Positions 46,053 through 56,122 of a DNA stretch of 64,000 nucleotides are shown in pieces. Both the position numbers and the translations under genes were made by a program. The stretch is from Steromphala cineraria (lineage: Eukaryota; Mollusca; Gastropoda; Trochida; Trochidae). The stretch's first letter is position 1, and every line of letters begins with the position of its first letter. Under the pieces are notes generated by a model that searched no databases, was not told the DNA's origin, and saw only the letters and a program-made list of their open reading frames with translations. The stretch is from positions 47,297,227 through 47,361,226 of the forward strand of contig OU744732.1 of NCBI GenBank assembly GCA_916613615.1, given 5' to 3'.

Positions 46053-47110
46053 CCCCCATTTCACTGAGCTACGACTTTGAAAAGTGTTCAAGACTCTTCC
46101 CGACTATTCCCGACTTTTCCACTACGACTTTGTTGGCATGAGTCGGGAGCAAATAGAGGTGAAATTATGAAATTTGATATTTCTACGAGTTACTAACGAC
46201 ACTCTTAAGAGTTACCTACGACATACACGACTGACATACGACACAATGAAGAGGAACTCCCGACAGACCTACGAGGCACCCCCGACAATAAACTGAGGAA
46301 CTTACGACTCATCCAAACTCAGATACGACTCAATACGACTGAGACCGACTCGTTCACGGCTCATTGCCGAGTCTTTCACGACACCAAGTCACCACCACGA
46401 CTCTGACAAAGACTCATTTCAGACTCTCTAACGACTCACTGTCGACCCACTCACGACCTGAACGACTTATTTACGACTCGTTCACGACAATGAAGACTCC
46501 TGACGACACAGAAACGTCTCACGTACGAGTCACAGACGATCCACGTACGATAAAATCGACAATTTTAGACCGGAATCGGGCATATAAAAGGCCAACAACC
46601 GCCGATTTTTTTGTTATGATTAGTCAGGAACGGGTCGTCACTGATCGTCTTTGAGTATTGGTTAGTCGTACATGTGTTTGCACTAGTTGGAAGTGAGTCG
46701 GCATGTAAATTAGGGAAAGAACCATTCCAGACTCACACCCGACAACCACGTTTCAATCCAACTATGTATACGACTTTTTCACGATTCAATATAATTCCAT
46801 ACGACTCAATAAGACTCAGATACGAGCAACATACGACTCAATACGACGTCAATGGAATTTCTCGAATTTCCGGTTGAAAAGTACGAACCTTGCCGGACTT
46901 AAAAAGTCGGGAGTGGGTTTTTTAACATGTTCAAAAACCCACTCCCGACAAAATTTGACCTCCCGACTCTCCCAGACTCATACAGACCCATACAGACTCA
47001 ACTACGCTCAGAGGCGACTAAAGAGGACTCAGAGACACTTAATTGCGAGTCAATGACGACATTTGGCCTATTTTCAGTCGGCAACGGCTCGTAGCTCAGT
47101 GAAATGGGGG
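46053..47110. mobile_element. 1,058-bp inverted-terminal element packed with CGACT/AGTCG motifs
   Basis: The termini CCCCCATTTCACTGAGCTAC and GTAGCTCAGTGAAATGGGGG are exact inverted copies over about 22 bases, each flanked by TA. The interior, from about 46080 to 47090, consists of dozens of spaced ACGACTC, CGACT or AGTCG words (for example CTCATTGCCGAGTCTTTCAC). At 46906-46949 there is a perfect internal hairpin of GTCGGGAGTGGG with its complement. Open frames here (46364-47056) are low-complexity artefacts. It is probably a non-autonomous DNA transposon inserting at TA; no family is recognised. Confidence 0.8.
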
Positions 47111-47664
47111 TATAAAAGGGCAAATGTTTCTCTTGGTGTGTCATGGTTATGTGTGTCGATTGGATGAACGAATGGTAAAGTAGCCTTTCAAGTACAGAGG
47201 AGATTGTATATGGTATTTAGTAATTTAGTTATTTATTATCAATTCTTTGAACAGTTTTAAATGTAATTTCCCTAAAAAATGACGTATACACTGCCAACAT
47301 TATTATCCAAGGGGTTTTACAAGTTAATCAATCATTTCCCAGTCGGATTTATGATTTACAATACGTGTATGTCCATAACGCGTTCAAAGCTTTCGTTCGA
47401 GGCCAGTTAACAACATTATATTGTCAAACTGTCATGACATTTTTCTTTAAATGTCTCTGTTACTTAAACCTTCCCCACTCTTCTATAACAGTATCAAAGC
47501 AGATAAAGACTAATCTAAGTTTTCCACTGTCTGAAAGTGTTGGACTTGTCCTAATTCTAGTAAAATTTCCAGCTCTTGTCCCGATAATGAAATCCTCAGT
47601 AACTAAGGTCCTGCAGTATTATCAGTCGGAGCCCGTAACTCTTGTGTGTGACCTACTTAACTGG

Positions 47665-47672
47665 TATAAAAG
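47665..47672 (+). promoter_or_regulatory. TATA box of the SABATH-like gene
   Basis: TATAAAAG lies 62 bases before the start codon in otherwise ordinary sequence, a position that would put the transcription start near 47695 with a ~30-base leader. Confidence 0.65.
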
Positions 47673-47726
47673 TGCTCGTGGTATCCAGATTCGCTCTTTC
47701 TCACGTTAGACACGACCAGATCAGTC

Positions 47727-48872
47727 ATGGACAGCATACACACGCCTCATGGCCATCTGGCCTATGGAGAAACAGGACAAGGGTTTTATGGAAGTGTTTT
47801 AGCTGAAGAGTGCATTTCCTTCCTTGCACCAGCAGTTCCACAGATGCTGAAGTATATCAAAGATGAGAGACTACCGGTTGATCAAAAACTATTTGCGGTC
47901 GGTGACTACGGCTGTGCAGACGCCTCAACTTCCGTTCCGTTGATAAGGGACATAATCGAGCTTGTTCGCAAAGGAAAGGGAGATAACTTTCCCATTACCA
48001 TCATCTATGAAGACCAGGTGAGCAATGATTTCAATTCAGTGTTCAACCGACTTCACGGCGTTATAGACAAACCCAAGAGTTATCTCCCCGATTTTAAAAA
48101 TGTCTACACTTCCGCTACCGGTTCAAGCTTCTACGAACAGTGTGTTGCGGACAACACTTTGGACGTCGTTATGGCCTTCCTGGCGCCTCATTGGCTGCCG
48201 ACTCGTCCAACAGTCTACAAGGAAAGCATCTACCGATTCCACAACGCCAGCGAGGATGAGAAGGCTTCCGTAGCTGCCCTGGGTGAAAAAGCATGGCAAC
48301 GTTTTCTCCTACATCGCGCCAAAGAGTTGAAACCCGGAGGACTTATGTTCATATCCACGCCGTGTGAGGACCCGGATCATGGCCCCAAACAAGCATACAT
48401 CGGCAACCAGGACCTTCTCCTTGCAATGATCAGAGTCTGGAAGCAATATGCCAAGGAAGGGAAGATAACTCAGCAGGAGTTTATCGAAGCTAATCTGAAT
48501 TATTGCCAGAGAACGAAAAAAGAATTCAGTGCTCCTTTCGTTAACAAGGACTCGCCCGTCGTGAGAGCGGGTTTGAAGCTGTTAGGAGTTCATGTTTACC
48601 ACGTTGAGAGTATCTTCAAGAGGCAATGGAGGAAAACGAAAGACACACCGGAAGACAGGATGACGCATGCGCGGAATTACGTCATCGCCAATCGACCGTG
48701 GTCTAACAGCACCTTTAAAACCGCACTGGCTTCCTCGAGATCTGAGAAGGAGAAGGTTGATATTGTTGATCGATTCTACAATGACGTCATAAAAGATCTA
48801 GGTCAAAAGTGCCCCGCTGACCTAGATACGGACATGGTCGTTGGCTACGTGTTCGCCCAGAAAGCCAATTGA
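47727..48872 (+). CDS. SABATH-type SAM-dependent carboxyl methyltransferase (Methyltransf_7), intronless
   Basis: A single 381-codon frame runs from ATG to TGA. Family landmarks appear in order: the N-terminal GETGQGFYGS (15-24) near the substrate/SAM gate; motif I FAVGDYGCADASTS (56-69), the SAM-binding loop; EDQVSNDFNSVFNRL (95-109), the family's typical 'NDFN..F..L' box; ATGSSFYEQC (130-139), matching GSFY; VVMAFLAPHWLP (147-158), matching the SxxALHWLS strand; and LKPGGLMFIS (201-210). The family's usual length is 350-400 residues, so it looks complete. Enzymes of this family methylate carboxyl groups (salicylate, benzoate, jasmonate, farnesoate) or purine nitrogens. The substrate here is unknown because the aromatic pocket residues differ. 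It is best known from plants. Unlike the spliced genes around it, this one has no introns and is richer in GC. A TATA box is close upstream. No canonical AATAAA is visible within ~400 bases downstream. Confidence 0.9.
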   Translation: MDSIHTPHGHLAYGETGQGFYGSVLAEECISFLAPAVPQMLKYIKDERLPVDQKLFAVGDYGCADASTSVPLIRDIIELVRKGKGDNFPITIIYEDQVSNDFNSVFNRLHGVIDKPKSYLPDFKNVYTSATGSSFYEQCVADNTLDVVMAFLAPHWLPTRPTVYKESIYRFHNASEDEKASVAALGEKAWQRFLLHRAKELKPGGLMFISTPCEDPDHGPKQAYIGNQDLLLAMIRVWKQYAKEGKITQQEFIEANLNYCQRTKKEFSAPFVNKDSPVVRAGLKLLGVHVYHVESIFKRQWRKTKDTPEDRMTHARNYVIANRPWSNSTFKTALASSRSEKEKVDIVDRFYNDVIKDLGQKCPADLDTDMVVGYVFAQKAN

Positions 48873-48879
48873 TGAACAA

Positions 48880-49535
48880 TTGACTTTAGCTAGTACTGCA
48901 TGCACAAATCTTCTGTATCAATAACTCATTTTTTTTTAAAGACTTACTCATATTCAAGTGATGTATTATCTTCGTTATCATCTTATGTTATTTGAATGAT
49001 GTAAGATCAATCAAGGTCCCGATTCAGACTCTTAACCAACGTGTTAGTGTTCTATGGAGGGTGAGACCGGGGACTGAAGACTGTTAACAGCATGACTTCC
49101 CTCTCCGCCCCTTTTGGAAAGCTTTACTGGAATGCATTCGCTCTCTTCGTAAGTCACACTATAAACATTGGAACACGTTTTAGAGTTTTGTTATTGACTC
49201 TCTTGGCCTACATTATCTTTGATAAAATTGTATCATTAACAAATCCCGCATTTATCAAGAAATTCATTTTTTAAAAAGATAAAAGTCTTCTTTTGTTTTT
49301 GACAAGTGTCTTTGTTTGAATTTCAAAAGAAATATTCAATTGTGTTCTAAAGACACAGGTTCACCGTAGAATTTGACATAATCAGGAACTTTAAATTGAA
49401 CGAACATGTCTGTGAATATAATTATTGTGAAGACGAATATCACTGCGATTAGTAATGTAAATGTCATGATGAAATCTAGGTACTAATTAAAGTGACATAA
49501 TCAATTCTGGGACAAAGCCGAAAAGTTTTTGCTGT
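48880..49535. other. Spacer downstream of the SABATH-like gene
   Basis: No gene or repeat is evident. The sequence probably includes the 3' UTR. Confidence 0.45.
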
Positions 49536-50489
49536 GAAGTAGGGGTGTAACGATATATCAAACTATCGACTTATCGCGTTTGTCGCTGTGCCGTTAGTTC
49601 ATTATCGATAGTCATTTCTAACTATCGATTGAATCGACATTTTAGTCAATTCAGTCGCTATGTTAAATTTTAAAATTAAGATGCACACACAACACGTCTT
49701 TTTAAATTTGGAAAATACTGGAACATATTGCAAGAATGTAGCAACTGGAAGATACATCAGATAACGTTCTTGTAGATCTAAAATAACGAAATACGGCCTC
49801 AGTTTGAACTAATCACTAATCTGCCTTTTCTTTATTGATAAACTTACTATTGCAATAGCTATCGCAATGATACCCCGCAATTGACTATCGCTATTGCAAT
49901 AGTTACACACATTAGACTATCGTCACCACACGAGTCCCTCCTACTGTAAAGTGACTCAGACTTTTAAAAAAAGATTTTCGAATGGTTTAAACGAAAGCCA
50001 ACAAGGCATATCTTTTATTTAAATTCCAAATTAACCGGATCCACATGAATGTTCATCCATATAATAATATTCACTTATTTTCATTAATATTCAAAAAAGG
50101 CCTGGCATGCATATATGAATGTAACATATTTTAATGGAAAAACTAGAAACCAACAAAGCATATTTTTAAGTAAAGTTATTAGAACTAATTTTATAAGTCA
50201 TTAATCATCCGGATAAACATGCATGTTCATCCATATCATAATTAATATTCACTTATTTTCATTAATAATCAGAAAAAGCCTGACATGCATATATGAATGT
50301 AACACGTGGAAAGGTTTCGATTACGTCGGACTTACCAACCTTTATATGACGATGTGTCTGCTAATAAGTAACTTTATGTAACGTTGAGTTGGAGCTTGTC
50401 TTTTTGTTTCGATTCTTAACAAATAACAACCAAGATAGTATTTTTCAGAAACAACTTGTTATTTTTGACAAACAAAACATATATCAAGG

Positions 50490-50705
50490 TTGACCTACAT
50501 TTATTTGACTAAAACGATTAGTCACTTTAAGTTCTATTGCTATGCAACACACATTCTCTCCCCACAGAGACAGCTCAGTCATACCCAAATCATCTTCACA
50601 ATGGTCACGGGCGAAACGAAAAAGTTTCTAAACTTTCCCATTCCTCCCTTGACATCATTGGCCGTAATTTCTGTGCTAACATTTCAACCCGCTGCACGGA
50701 AGTAG
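50490..50705 (+). other. 71-codon frame conserved in both duplicates (copy 1)
   Basis: It reads MTYIYLTKTISHF...TFQPAARK. The frame is intact in both copies with only a few replacements, but the copies are recent, so conservation is weak evidence for coding. No domain is recognised. The segment CATTCTCTCCCCACAGAG...CAGCTCAGTCATACC recurs inverted at 51177-51225. Confidence 0.25.
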
Positions 50706-51036
50706 AATAGTCCAATCAGAAGACAGCCTGTTAAATGAACCGATTTAAAAACATACTTTTGTATGCGTTTTACAAGGGAGAGAAACACTTTTGAGTGATA
50801 CATTACTGTTTGTCTTCTCTGCATTCTCGGGGCTAATCAATAACAACCATGCGGACTGAAGTTTGATATTAAATTTCACTCGGATAGTTTTCAAAAAGAT
50901 CGTCTGTTAGTCTTTTAAATTTGTTCCGAATGTAAACGGCAATGTTCATTGGCTATTGTTGAAAGAGCTGGTAAGGGGAGTAACTCGTGATCACGATAGG
51001 TGTCGCTGCTCCAGATCACCAGTTTTCTACCTTGTG

Positions 51037-51132
51037 ATGGCAAGGTCTAAACGAGGAGTTGCTCGATACGTTTTCACCTTGCCGTGGGAAGATGTACCCA
51101 AGTTAGCGGGTATGACCAGAGACATGATATAA
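51037..51132 (+). other. 31-codon frame MARSKRGVARYVFTLPWEDV... (copy 1)
   Basis: A short frame with a protein-like N-terminus (basic start, then YVFTLPWEDVPKLAGM) that stops after 31 codons. The first 28 residues are identical in the second duplicate (55008-55103). It looks like the broken N-terminus of a larger, perhaps transposon-borne protein. No family is assigned. Confidence 0.3.
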
Positions 51133-51504
51133 CAGGGACCCGAATCTTGGATTTATCTCCGAGCATATATATATATAGAGTCTCTGGTATGACTGAGCTG
51201 CCTCAGTGGGGAGAGAATGTGCAACACAGGGAAATGAGAATAAACGGTGTTGAATGATATTTCCTAACACATACAAGCGAGAAAAACACATCTAACCGCA
51301 GTTCCTCGTTTGTTATGTATATACAACGAAACCTGTACATACATTCAGTCGAATATTTATAGGGTTGATCAACGTATGGTTTGTGGGGATAGAGTTCCCC
51401 TTTTGTTATAGACGTTGCATCTTCATCGATTCAACCTAAAACGACAGTTGCGGCAGATAATTATCAAGATCAACAAATGCTTAAACTGAATTGCCATGGT
51501 TTGC

Positions 51505-51618
51505 GTAAAGATAAGATTGAGTGTCGTAAAGACAGGATTGAGTGTCGTAAAGATAAGATAAGATTGAGTGTCGTAAAGATAAGATTGAGTGTCGTAAAGA
51601 TAAGATTGAGTGTCGAAA
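51505..51618. repeat. 21-bp minisatellite, 5 units (copy 1)
   Basis: The unit GATAAGATTGAGTGTCGTAA A repeats about five times, one with an extra GATAA. The second duplicate has about six units. The 133-codon minus-strand frame here follows from the repeat. Confidence 0.85.
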
Positions 51619-51921
51619 GTTGAAACCATGGATGATAAAGATGATAAGTTATTCGTATTTACCAATCCCATGACGTCAAAGAGGCTAGAGCCCTTAAGTT
51701 TTTTGCCAACGTTATAAAAAATAGGATGACAATTTAGCTGCAGAATCATAGCTACATCACCTCTTCCTAAAGCACTGGGACATGGCGTTTCTTCAGCGGA
51801 TACGCTAGATGATATAGGATTCATGTCGTTACGTGTTCTTCAATGAATTATCATTCATTCGACATGGGTCCTAAGTATATCTCACCCAAATACATCTGAT
51901 TAAAAATAGTTTATATATAGT

Positions 51922-52119
51922 ATGAGCAATACTGATATCCCAAGTTCTTGTGCCCATTTCCCCAGTAGCACCTTTTTTAAGACGGCATCAGGATTACAAA
52001 GAGCCTATTTTGGCGAAGTAACTGCATCTAGGTTATCGTCAACATTTAGCCTGGCCCCAGTTGTCGAAGACAGTCCAAACACAAAAATGGCAGCTGCTAT
52101 GATTCCTTACGATGATTAG
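51922..52119 (+). other. 65-codon frame, conserved in both duplicates (copy 1)
   Basis: MSNTDIPSSCAHFPSSTFFK...KMAAAMIPYDD. Copy 2 (55931-56122) differs by an in-frame two-codon deletion and few replacements. No signal, membrane segment or domain is seen. It is possibly a small exon or chance. Confidence 0.3.
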
Positions 52120-52639
52120 CACCATAACCCAGCAATCATATTTCCCTGCATTGCATGAAACAAACCTGAAAAGAACCTGTCCAAAAGTTGTATTTTATAG
52201 AGTTAATGTTAAGACATAACCCTCAAACAACAAAAGTAACTAGGCTAGCGGACGCGGCTAATTTAATACACTGCTATAATTTAATGACTAACTGACAGTA
52301 CAGAATAAAATATCTAAAAGTTGTTGCCCATACGCCATAGCATAACATGAAGAGCTTGAGAAAAACATGACCTTTCACAAAATTTGACGTCCGGAAATGT
52401 ACGGGAAGCTAATAGGGATTCAGTTATACGTTCCGTTTTACAATGTTCGCAACTTGTTTGCCTAGATACTCACAGCAAACACAACACCCATCCATTCCTG
52501 CATTTAGGTGAGGTGATCTTGGGTATATCGCCGCTTTCAAGAGTATTTCACTTATCAGCCGAGTACTGGCTCGAGGACAAAGTGTCCCTGCCGTTATCCG
52601 ATGCATACAATTTACTATGCTAGTAACTGACTTACATCT

Positions 52640-53278
52640 CACTTATTTCGAGTACAATCAACCACAAAATTAATAGTTTTAAACAAAATAAAAAATTCCG
52701 ATAACCTTCCAAGGGCCCCTTCACTGTTTTATGAATGAAGTTTGTAGTACTATGAATGGTGTACGAGCACGTGCTTCTTGCTTGTCAAAGCGCGAGGCAC
52801 GTGCTTCTTTCGTGTCAAAGCGCAAGGCACGAAGTAAATGTTTTGGGCTTGCAGACTTCGTGCACTCCATGAATATGAGCCTGTTTCAAGACAAAATTTC
52901 ACAGGTTGTCCATTTCTGTTTCGATTTTGAAGGTAGAAGACGCGTTATTAGAGTCCTCATAGACAGCTAAATTTTGACAGTGGTTTCTACTTATGAAACG
53001 TTTCTGTTGGATTTCTAATAAAAAGGTACTTTAACCATTTCCTTAACAAATTTGGTCCAATTTGTTTTATCTTATCTATGAAATAAATTAATTATGTATC
53101 CTTATCAAATTATTTTGGATATTTCTAGTCTTTCCTAACAAAAAGTTTTGGTGCAACACAAGTCATATGATGTTTATTTCTTGGTATCGTTTTTATCTAG
53201 TGCAAACAAAAGTTACAGTGTTATTATGTGATTTTAATATTTTGATTCACGCTTAATGTGTAAGTATTATGATTGTTT
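52640..53278. other. Unique spacer between the duplicates
   Basis: 52768-52829 holds two tandem ~31-bp units (GTGCTTCTT..GTGTCAAAGCGC..AGGCAC) that create a 79-codon open frame. Otherwise AT-rich with nothing recognised. Confidence 0.5.
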
Positions 53279-53462
53279 TCACAGCATTGACTATATAGAG
53301 ATTATTACCCTCGGAAGTGTGTCATATGACTTTTACGAAACTCGTGCAAATTTGTGTATAACCCTCGCTCTCGCTCGGGTAATACAAAAACTCACACTCG
53401 TTTCGTAAAAGTCATATGACACACTTCCTCGGGTAATAATCTCTATATAGTCAATGCTGTGA
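53279..53462. repeat. Foldback element at the duplication junction
   Basis: TCACAGCATTGACTATATAG...TGTCATATGACTTTTACGAAAC is mirrored by GTTTCGTAAAAGTCATATGACA...CTATATAGTCAATGCTGTGA (given in parts), with arms of about 67 bases and a CTCGCTCTCGCTCGGG centre. Its last seven bases, GCTGTGA, are also the first bases of both duplicate copies. Confidence 0.85.
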
Positions 53463-54452
53463 AGTAGGGTGTAACGATGTATCAAACTATCGACTTATCG
53501 CGATTTTCGGTGTGCCGTTAGTACTTTATCGATAGTCATTTCTAACTTTCGAAAGTATCGACATTTTAGTCAGTTAAGTCGCTCAGTTAAATTTTGAAAG
53601 TAAGATTCCAACAAATTCACAAAACACGCCTTTTTGAATTTGGAAAATACTGGAACATATTGCAAGAATGTAGCAACTGGAAGATACATCAGATAACGTT
53701 CTTGTAGATCTAAAATAACGAAATACGGCCTCAGTTTGAAGTAATCACTAATCTGCCTTTCCTTTATTGATAAACTATCGCAATAGCTATCGCTATGGTA
53801 CCCCGTAATTGACTATCGCTATTGCAATAGTTAAACACAATATACTATCGCCACCACACGAGTCCCTCCTACTGTAAAGTGACTCAGACTTTAAAAACAA
53901 GATTTTCGAATGGCTTAAACGAAAGCCAACAAGGCATATCTTTTAATTAAATTTCAAATTAACCGGATCCACATGAATGTTCATCCATATAATAATATTC
54001 ACTTATTTTCATTAATATTCAAAAAAGGCCTGGCATGCATATATGAATGTAACATATTTTAATGGAAAAACTAGAAACCAACAAAGCATATTTTTAAGTA
54101 AAGTTATTATAACTAATTGTATAAGTCATTAATCATCCGGATCAACATGCATGTTCATCCATATCATAATTAATATTTACTTATTTTCATTAATAATCAG
54201 AAAAAGCCTGGCATTATATGCATATATGAATGTAACACGTGGCACGGTTTCGATTACGTCGGTCGGACTTACATGTAATACAAGTGATACGGCATTCTAA
54301 ACACTACCAACCTTTATATGACGATGTGTCTGCTAATAAGTAACTTTATGTAACGTTGAGTCATTGGCGCTTGTCTTCTTGTTTCAATTCTTAACAAATA
54401 ACAACCAAGATAGTATTTTTCAGAAACAACTTGTTATTTTTGACAAACAAGG

Positions 54453-54668
54453 TTGACCTACATTTATTTGACTAAAACGATTTGTCACTTTAAGTTCTAT
54501 TGCTATGCAACACACATTCTCTCCCCACAGAGACAGCTCAATCATACCCAAGTCATCTTCACAACGGTCACGGGCGAAACGAAAAAGTTTCTAAACTTTC
54601 CCATTCCTCCCTTGACATCATTGGCCGTAATTTCTGTGCTAACATTTCAACCCGCTGCACGGAAGTAG
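54453..54668 (+). other. 71-codon frame conserved in both duplicates (copy 2)
   Basis: Near-identical to 50490-50705, with no premature stop. Same caveats as that entry. Confidence 0.25.
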
Positions 54669-55007
54669 AATAGTCCAATCAGAAGACAGCATGTTAAATG
54701 AACCGATTTAACAAAAATATTTTGTATGCCTTTTACAAGGGAGAGAAACACTTTTGAGTGATACATTACCGTTTGTCTTCTCTGCAGTCTCGGGGCTCAT
54801 CAAAAACAGGAAAACAACCATGCGGACTGAAGTTTGATATTAAATTTCACTCGGATAGTTTTCAAAAAGATCGTCTGTTAGTATTTTGAATTTGTTCCGA
54901 ATGTAAACGGCAATGTTCATTGGCTTTTGTTGAAAGAGCTGGTAAGGGGAGTAACTCGTGATCACGATAGTTGTCGCTGCTCCGAATCACCAGTTTTCTA
55001 CCTTGTG

Positions 55008-55103
55008 ATGGCAAGGTCTAAACGAGGAGTTGCTCGATACGTTTTCACCTTGCCGTGGGAAGATGTACCCAAGTTAGCGGGTATGACCAGATACATTACA
55101 TAA
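55008..55103 (+). other. 31-codon frame MARSKRGVARYVFTLPWEDV... (copy 2)
   Basis: Same as 51037-51132 up to the last three codons, which differ. Confidence 0.3.
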
Positions 55104-55133
55104 CAGGGATCCGAATCTTGGATTTATCTCCGA

Positions 55134-55167
<34 letters not shown>

Positions 55168-55489
55168 TCTCTGGTATGACAGAGCTGCTTCAGTGGGGAG
55201 AGAATGTGCAACACAGGGAAATGAGAATAAACGGTGTTGAATGAAATTTTCCTAACACATACAAGCGAGAAAAAAACGCCTAACCGCAGTTCCTCGTTTG
55301 TTATGTAAATACAACGAATACTGTTCATACATTCAGTCGAATATTTATAGGGTTGATCAACGTATGGTTTGTGGGGATAGAGTTCCCCTTTTGTTATAGA
55401 CGTTGCATCTTCATCGATTCAACCTAAAACGACAGTTGCGGCAGATAATTATCAAGATCAACAAATGCTTAAACTGAATTGCCATGGTT

Positions 55490-55628
55490 TGCATAAAGAT
55501 AAGATTGAGTGTCGTAAAGATAAGATTGAGTGTCGTAAAGATAAGATTGAGTGTCGTAAAGATAAGATAAGATTGAGTGTCGTAAAGATAAGATTGAGTG
55601 TAGTAAAGATAAGATTGGGTGTCGAAAG
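55490..55628. repeat. 21-bp minisatellite, 6 units (copy 2)
   Basis: Same unit as 51505-51618 with one more repeat, showing slippage after the duplication. Confidence 0.85.
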
Positions 55629-55930
55629 TTGAAACCATGGATGATAAAGATGATAAGTTATTCGTATTTACCCATCTCATGACGTCAAAGAGGCTAGAGC
55701 CCTTAAATTTTTTGCCAACGTTATAAAAAATAGGATGACAATTTAGCTGCAGAATCATAGCTACATCACCTCTTCCTAAAGCACTGGGACATGGCGTTTC
55801 TTCAGCGGATACGCTAGATGATATAGGATTTATGTCGTTACGTGTTCTTCAATGAATTATCATGCATTCGACATGGGTCCTTAGTATATCTCACCCAAAT
55901 ACATCTGATTAAAAATAGTTTATATATAGT

Positions 55931-56122
55931 ATGAGCAATACTGATATCCCTAGTTCTTGTGCCCATTTCCCCAGTAGCACCTTTTTTAAGACGGCATCAG
56001 GATTACAAAGAGCCTATTTTGGCGAAGTAACTGCATCTAGGTTATCGTCAACATTTAGCCCAGTTGTCGAAGACAGTCCAAACACAAAAATGGCAGCTGC
56101 TATGATTCCTTACCATGATTAG
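55931..56122 (+). other. 63-codon frame, conserved in both duplicates (copy 2)
   Basis: Counterpart of 51922-52119 lacking two codons (Leu-Ala). Confidence 0.3.

Larger units (their letters stand above)
49538..52630 (+). repeat. Segmental duplication, copy 1
   Basis: From GCTGTGAAGTAGGGGTGTAA to about 52556, this is collinear with 53455-56565 at high identity, with only small indels. It contains the same short frames, minisatellite and (TA)n tract. Near the start are many ATCGATA-like words and a GGGGTGTAACGATA motif resembling a transposon end. Two ~178-bp internal units containing GTTCATCCATAT lie at about 50045 and 50225. The last ~70 bases (52561-52630) are inverted relative to copy 2. 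Confidence 0.9.

Noticed and set aside
46364..47056. Three open frames of 60-96 codons in the CGACTC-rich region
   Set aside because: They arise from the low-complexity motif array of the transposon and have no protein-like composition.
49545..49570. GGGGTGTAACGATA as the end of an autonomous hAT transposon covering each duplicate
   Set aside because: No matching inverted terminus or transposase was found at the other end, so the duplicated unit is not shown to be a transposon.
51037..51132. Possible rolling-circle replication-protein N-terminus (VFTLPW resembling FTLNNY)
   Set aside because: The match is only a few residues, the second Asn motif is missing, and no further replication-protein motif follows.
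51423..51824. 133-codon minus-strand frame with repeated DTQSYLY
   Set aside because: It is generated by the 21-bp minisatellite. The second copy of the duplication gives a shorter, differently bounded frame.
52731..52970. 79-codon frame with repeated RAS..SKR
   Set aside because: It spans a two-unit 31-bp tandem repeat and has no second copy in the adjoining duplication or domain support.
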